DNA from: Poriferisodalis sp026713105
GTDB taxonomy: Bacteria; Actinomycetota; Acidimicrobiia; Acidimicrobiales; Poriferisodalaceae
Length of the DNA: 64,000 nt
Reading direction: 5' to 3'
Assembly: GCA_965115995.1 (NCBI GenBank)
Contig: OZ220472.1
Coordinates: 310,001-374,000, forward strand
In this document: in pieces, positions 62,054 through 64,000 of the stretch
Layout of the letters: each line of letters begins with the position of its first letter
Numbering within the stretch: the stretch's first letter is position 1
Notes under the pieces: model-generated
What the model was told of the DNA's origin: nothing
Database searches by the model: none
Seen by the model: the letters and a program-made list of their open reading frames with translations, nothing else
Translations under genes and position numbers: made by a program

Positions 62054-62824
62054 ATGGCGACGCTGGCTGTGGTCAACCAGAAGGGCGGCGTGGGCAAGAC
62101 GACGGTCGCACTTGGCATCGCCGAAGCTGCGTGCGCTGGCGGGCTGAGCGTCCTCGTCGTGGATCTGGACCCCCAGTCGAATGCATCCGCCGGCCTCGGC
62201 GTGTGGAATGGCTCGCCGAACGTCGACGACGCGCTCGCCGACCCGACGCCCGGTGCAGTGCTCGCGGCGGTCACCGACGCCCGCTGGCCCCCCGACGGGC
62301 CGTGCCCGCAGTTGGCGCCCGGCAGCTATGCGCTGGCCAGCCGGGAGCCCCAGATGGCCGCCGACTTGGTGGGCGCGCAGGATCGCCTGCGTATCGCCCT
62401 CGCGGGTGTGAACCACGATCTTGTGCTGATCGACTGCCCCCCTTCGCTGGGACTGCTGTGCATCAACGGGCTGTTCGCAGCGGACCGCGCGCTCGTGGTG
62501 ACCGAGCCGGCCGCTTGGGCAGCCGACGGAGTCGACCTCATGCGGTCCACCATCAAGCGAGTCTCGCAGCGCCAGGGCACTCCCACGATTGCCGGCATCG
62601 TGCCGAACCGCGTGGGGCGCACACGCGACAACGCCTATTGGGCTCAGCAGCTCGCTGAGCGCTTCGGCGCCGACATGCTGCCGCCCATCCCCCAGCGGGC
62701 CGCCATCGCTGAGGCTTCCGGGCAGTCTCTGCCGCTGCGGGCGCTCGGCCGCCGGGCTGGCGCACCAGAAGCGGCGCAGGCATTCGACGAGCTCTGGGCC
62801 GACCTCGAGCGCCGCCTGGGCTAA
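62054..62824 (+). CDS. ParA family ATPase
   Basis: A 256-residue P-loop ATPase of the ParA/Soj type. The deviant Walker A is KGGVGKTT at residues 10-17, then VVDLDPQSNASAGL and LIDCPPSLGLL. Such proteins move or position DNA or protein cargo. No ParB gene lies next to it. It follows mshC by 36 bp on the same strand, with a TAGGGCAG before the ATG. Confidence 0.92.
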   Translation: MATLAVVNQKGGVGKTTVALGIAEAACAGGLSVLVVDLDPQSNASAGLGVWNGSPNVDDALADPTPGAVLAAVTDARWPPDGPCPQLAPGSYALASREPQMAADLVGAQDRLRIALAGVNHDLVLIDCPPSLGLLCINGLFAADRALVVTEPAAWAADGVDLMRSTIKRVSQRQGTPTIAGIVPNRVGRTRDNAYWAQQLAERFGADMLPPIPQRAAIAEASGQSLPLRALGRRAGAPEAAQAFDELWADLERRLG

Positions 62825-62825
62825 G

Positions 62826-62897
62826 AGGCTGAGCCGGCAGGCGAAGCCGTGGCCCGAGCGGCCCGTGAGCGCAGCGAACAAGAGCGGAAGGCAATCG
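62826..62897 (+). repeat. Copy of the dispersed intergenic repeat
   Basis: It starts two bases after the ParA stop and reads AGGCTGAGCCGGCAGGCGA, AGCCGTGGCCCGAGCGGCCC then GTGAGCGCAGCGAACAAGAG. It matches 53694 and the inverted 55385 copy. Placement directly after a stop suggests a transcript-end function. Confidence 0.85.
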
Positions 62898-62977
62898 GCC
62901 GTACGAGGACAGCCTGTCGGCGTTCGATGCTGAAGGTGGCGGTACGCTCGAATTGCTCGCCGCTGCGGGGTTTCACC

Positions 62978-63259
62978 ATGGCCAACTACGACCCGAACCG
63001 ACCACGGCCGAGCGTTGAACCGACGGTCGCGCTCCCGGGTGACCTGCGTTCGGCCGAGTCTGCGGACGCACCGCCTGTCGCACCCGCCGACACCGATGCC
63101 GACCCGGCTCCTGCGCCCGCGTCGCACCTCCTGCCGCGCCATGCCGAACCGGTCGACCGCCGCCTGCTTGCCGCATTCGGAGGCGCTGTCGCCGCCGGAT
63201 GGCTGGTTGCGGCAGTCGTGGCGTGGTGGCTGTGGCGGCGCTGGCGCCGTCGCCGCTAA
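62978..63259 (+). CDS. Small single-pass membrane protein
   Basis: A 93-residue protein with a Pro/Ala/Asp-rich soluble part (about residues 1-58), a hydrophobic helix at 66-88 (AAFGGAVAAGWLVAAVVAW) and a strongly basic end. The basic end suggests a cytosolic C-terminus. No family is recognised. ATG 62978 has a GGGG tract upstream. An ATG 17 codons earlier is also in frame. Confidence 0.6.
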   Translation: MANYDPNRPRPSVEPTVALPGDLRSAESADAPPVAPADTDADPAPAPASHLLPRHAEPVDRRLLAAFGGAVAAGWLVAAVVAWWLWRRWRRRR

Positions 63260-63295
63260 ACCATCCACGCTTGCGATGTTGAGATAGGCCACGCT

Positions 63296-64000
63296 GTGAA
63301 TGTGGAACCCCGCGCCGGCAGCGTCATTGCCGACGATGCTCCAGTGGTGGAGGCTCCGAAGAGCTTGAGTCCTTCGGGCGCGTCGACCTTCCGGCAGTGC
63401 GCGAGGCGCTGGAAGTTCCGCTACGTCGACAAGCGGCCAGACCCCCCGGGAGAGCCCGCGTTGCGCGGCACGTTTGTGCATCACGTGCTGGAGGAGCTGC
63501 TCGCGGTCGCACCCTCGCAGCGAACGCTCGAGCGTGCGCGCGCCATCTGCCGAGACCTGTGGCCGCAGCTCGCTGCAAATTCCGATTTCGCGGCGCTGGA
63601 ATTGCCCGAAGACCAAGAACGGGCCTTTCGATGGAATGCGTGGACGGACATCGAGGGCTACTTCGCGTTGGTGGATCCCGTCGAGGTCGACGTGGTGGAT
63701 CGTGAGCGCGATGTTCATACCTCGCTGGAGGGAGTGCCGTTCCGGGGCATCGTGGATCTTGTCGACCGGGTGCCCGACGGCCTGCGCGTCACCGACTACA
63801 AGACGGGCCGCCCGCCCCCGCAACGCTTCGTCGACAGCCGCCTGTCGCAGGTCTGGTTGTATGCAGCTGCGCTTGAGTCTGTGGGCGATGACGTCAGCGG
63901 CGTGCGGCTGCTGTACCTGGGCGAGACGGGTGCCGGCCGCGGGGAACGCCGGCCCACCGAGATCGCCCGCCCGTTCGACCCCGAAGCGGTCTTGGCGGCG
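63296..64000 (+). CDS. RecB-family PD-(D/E)xK exonuclease, N-terminal part
   Basis: The first 235 residues of a nuclease that runs off the window. From GTG 63296 it opens with LSPSGASTFRQCARRWKFRYVDK, then GTFVHHVLEELLA, and the catalytic core GIVDLVDRVPDGLRVTDYKTG, with the Asp and Lys of the PD-(D/E)xK site, then SQVWLYAAAL. This pattern matches RecB-like/Cas4-type nucleases (PD-(D/E)xK family 1). Cas genes are not seen, so a repair exonuclease is more likely. Confidence 0.88.
   Translation, partial: MNVEPRAGSVIADDAPVVEAPKSLSPSGASTFRQCARRWKFRYVDKRPDPPGEPALRGTFVHHVLEELLAVAPSQRTLERARAICRDLWPQLAANSDFAALELPEDQERAFRWNAWTDIEGYFALVDPVEVDVVDRERDVHTSLEGVPFRGIVDLVDRVPDGLRVTDYKTGRPPPQRFVDSRLSQVWLYAAALESVGDDVSGVRLLYLGETGAGRGERRPTEIARPFDPEAVLAA

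Noticed and set aside
61820..63823. 667-codon minus-strand frame across mshC, parA and the nuclease
   Set aside because: It runs antisense through three well-supported genes and one repeat, with no recognisable domain.
63296..64000. Cas4 of a CRISPR system
   Set aside because: No repeats or other cas genes are present; RecB-type exonucleases share the same core.
1..64000. tRNA or rRNA genes
   Set aside because: No tRNA-like T-arm or rRNA segment was noticed on either strand when reading the gaps; this was by eye and a tool could still find one.

Overview
The window is GC-rich, densely coded DNA from an actinobacterium. A mycothiol ligase (mshC), a DUF3516-type helicase, a group II truncated haemoglobin, an SCO6745-family protein and many SDR, acyl-CoA dehydrogenase and EthD-type catabolic genes fit Actinomycetota. 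The gene mix suggests an uncultured, probably marine or host-associated member of the Acidimicrobiia; this placement is inference, because no rRNA or tRNA gene was seen.

Layout. 1-2500: a truncated gene, a membrane protein, and about 850 bases of decayed or regulatory DNA with a cobS-like remnant. 2.5-8.4 kb: amidohydrolase, SDR, CoA-transferase, acyl-CoA dehydrogenase and a LysR regulator that has lost its C-terminus to an in-frame stop. 8.5-16 kb: an apparent minus-strand operon of pyruvate carboxylase, a Rieske oxygenase and a dimethylglycine-oxidase-like FAD/GcvT protein, suggesting demethylation of a quaternary amine. 16-24 kb: a class V aminotransferase, EthD, SRPBCC, SCO6745 and globin genes, a GrdB-like selenoprotein, a hydrolase, a cold-shock protein and a DEAD-box RNA helicase. 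24-29 kb: a BMP-type nucleoside or sugar ABC importer. 29-36 kb: an acyl-CoA-dehydrogenase-fold flavoprotein, a copper amine oxidase, and a convergent pair that probably breaks down and builds glucosylglycerate. 36-42 kb: guaB, a helicase, a 2-hydroxyacid dehydrogenase and a P450. 42.0-46.2 kb: a 4.2 kb island with a helicase-nuclease fusion and a PIN toxin-antitoxin pair, bounded by 79-bp direct repeats of the P450 3' end. 46-50 kb: an AAA ATPase and a secreted RCC1-repeat protein with an HExxH protease-like end. 51-56 kb: a minus-strand run of cobalt-type nitrile hydratase, a UGSC selenoprotein, its conserved neighbour, MaoC and an acyl-CoA dehydrogenase. 56-64 kb: nucleotidase, Nudix, phosphatase, two tandem Tiki/ChaN-like paralogues, mshC, parA, a small membrane protein and a RecB-type nuclease that runs off the end.

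The most notable result is two independent genes interrupted by a single in-frame UGA at exactly the redox position of a U-x-x-C motif (UPVC in a GrdB-like protein, UGSC in a UGSC-family protein). The first is followed by a strong SECIS-like hairpin. Together they imply that the organism makes selenocysteine, although no sel gene lies in the window. The second theme is repeats: a dispersed intergenic element in four copies, palindromic elements carried in frame inside two unrelated enzymes, a triplicated hairpin after guaB, and the repeats bounding the island.
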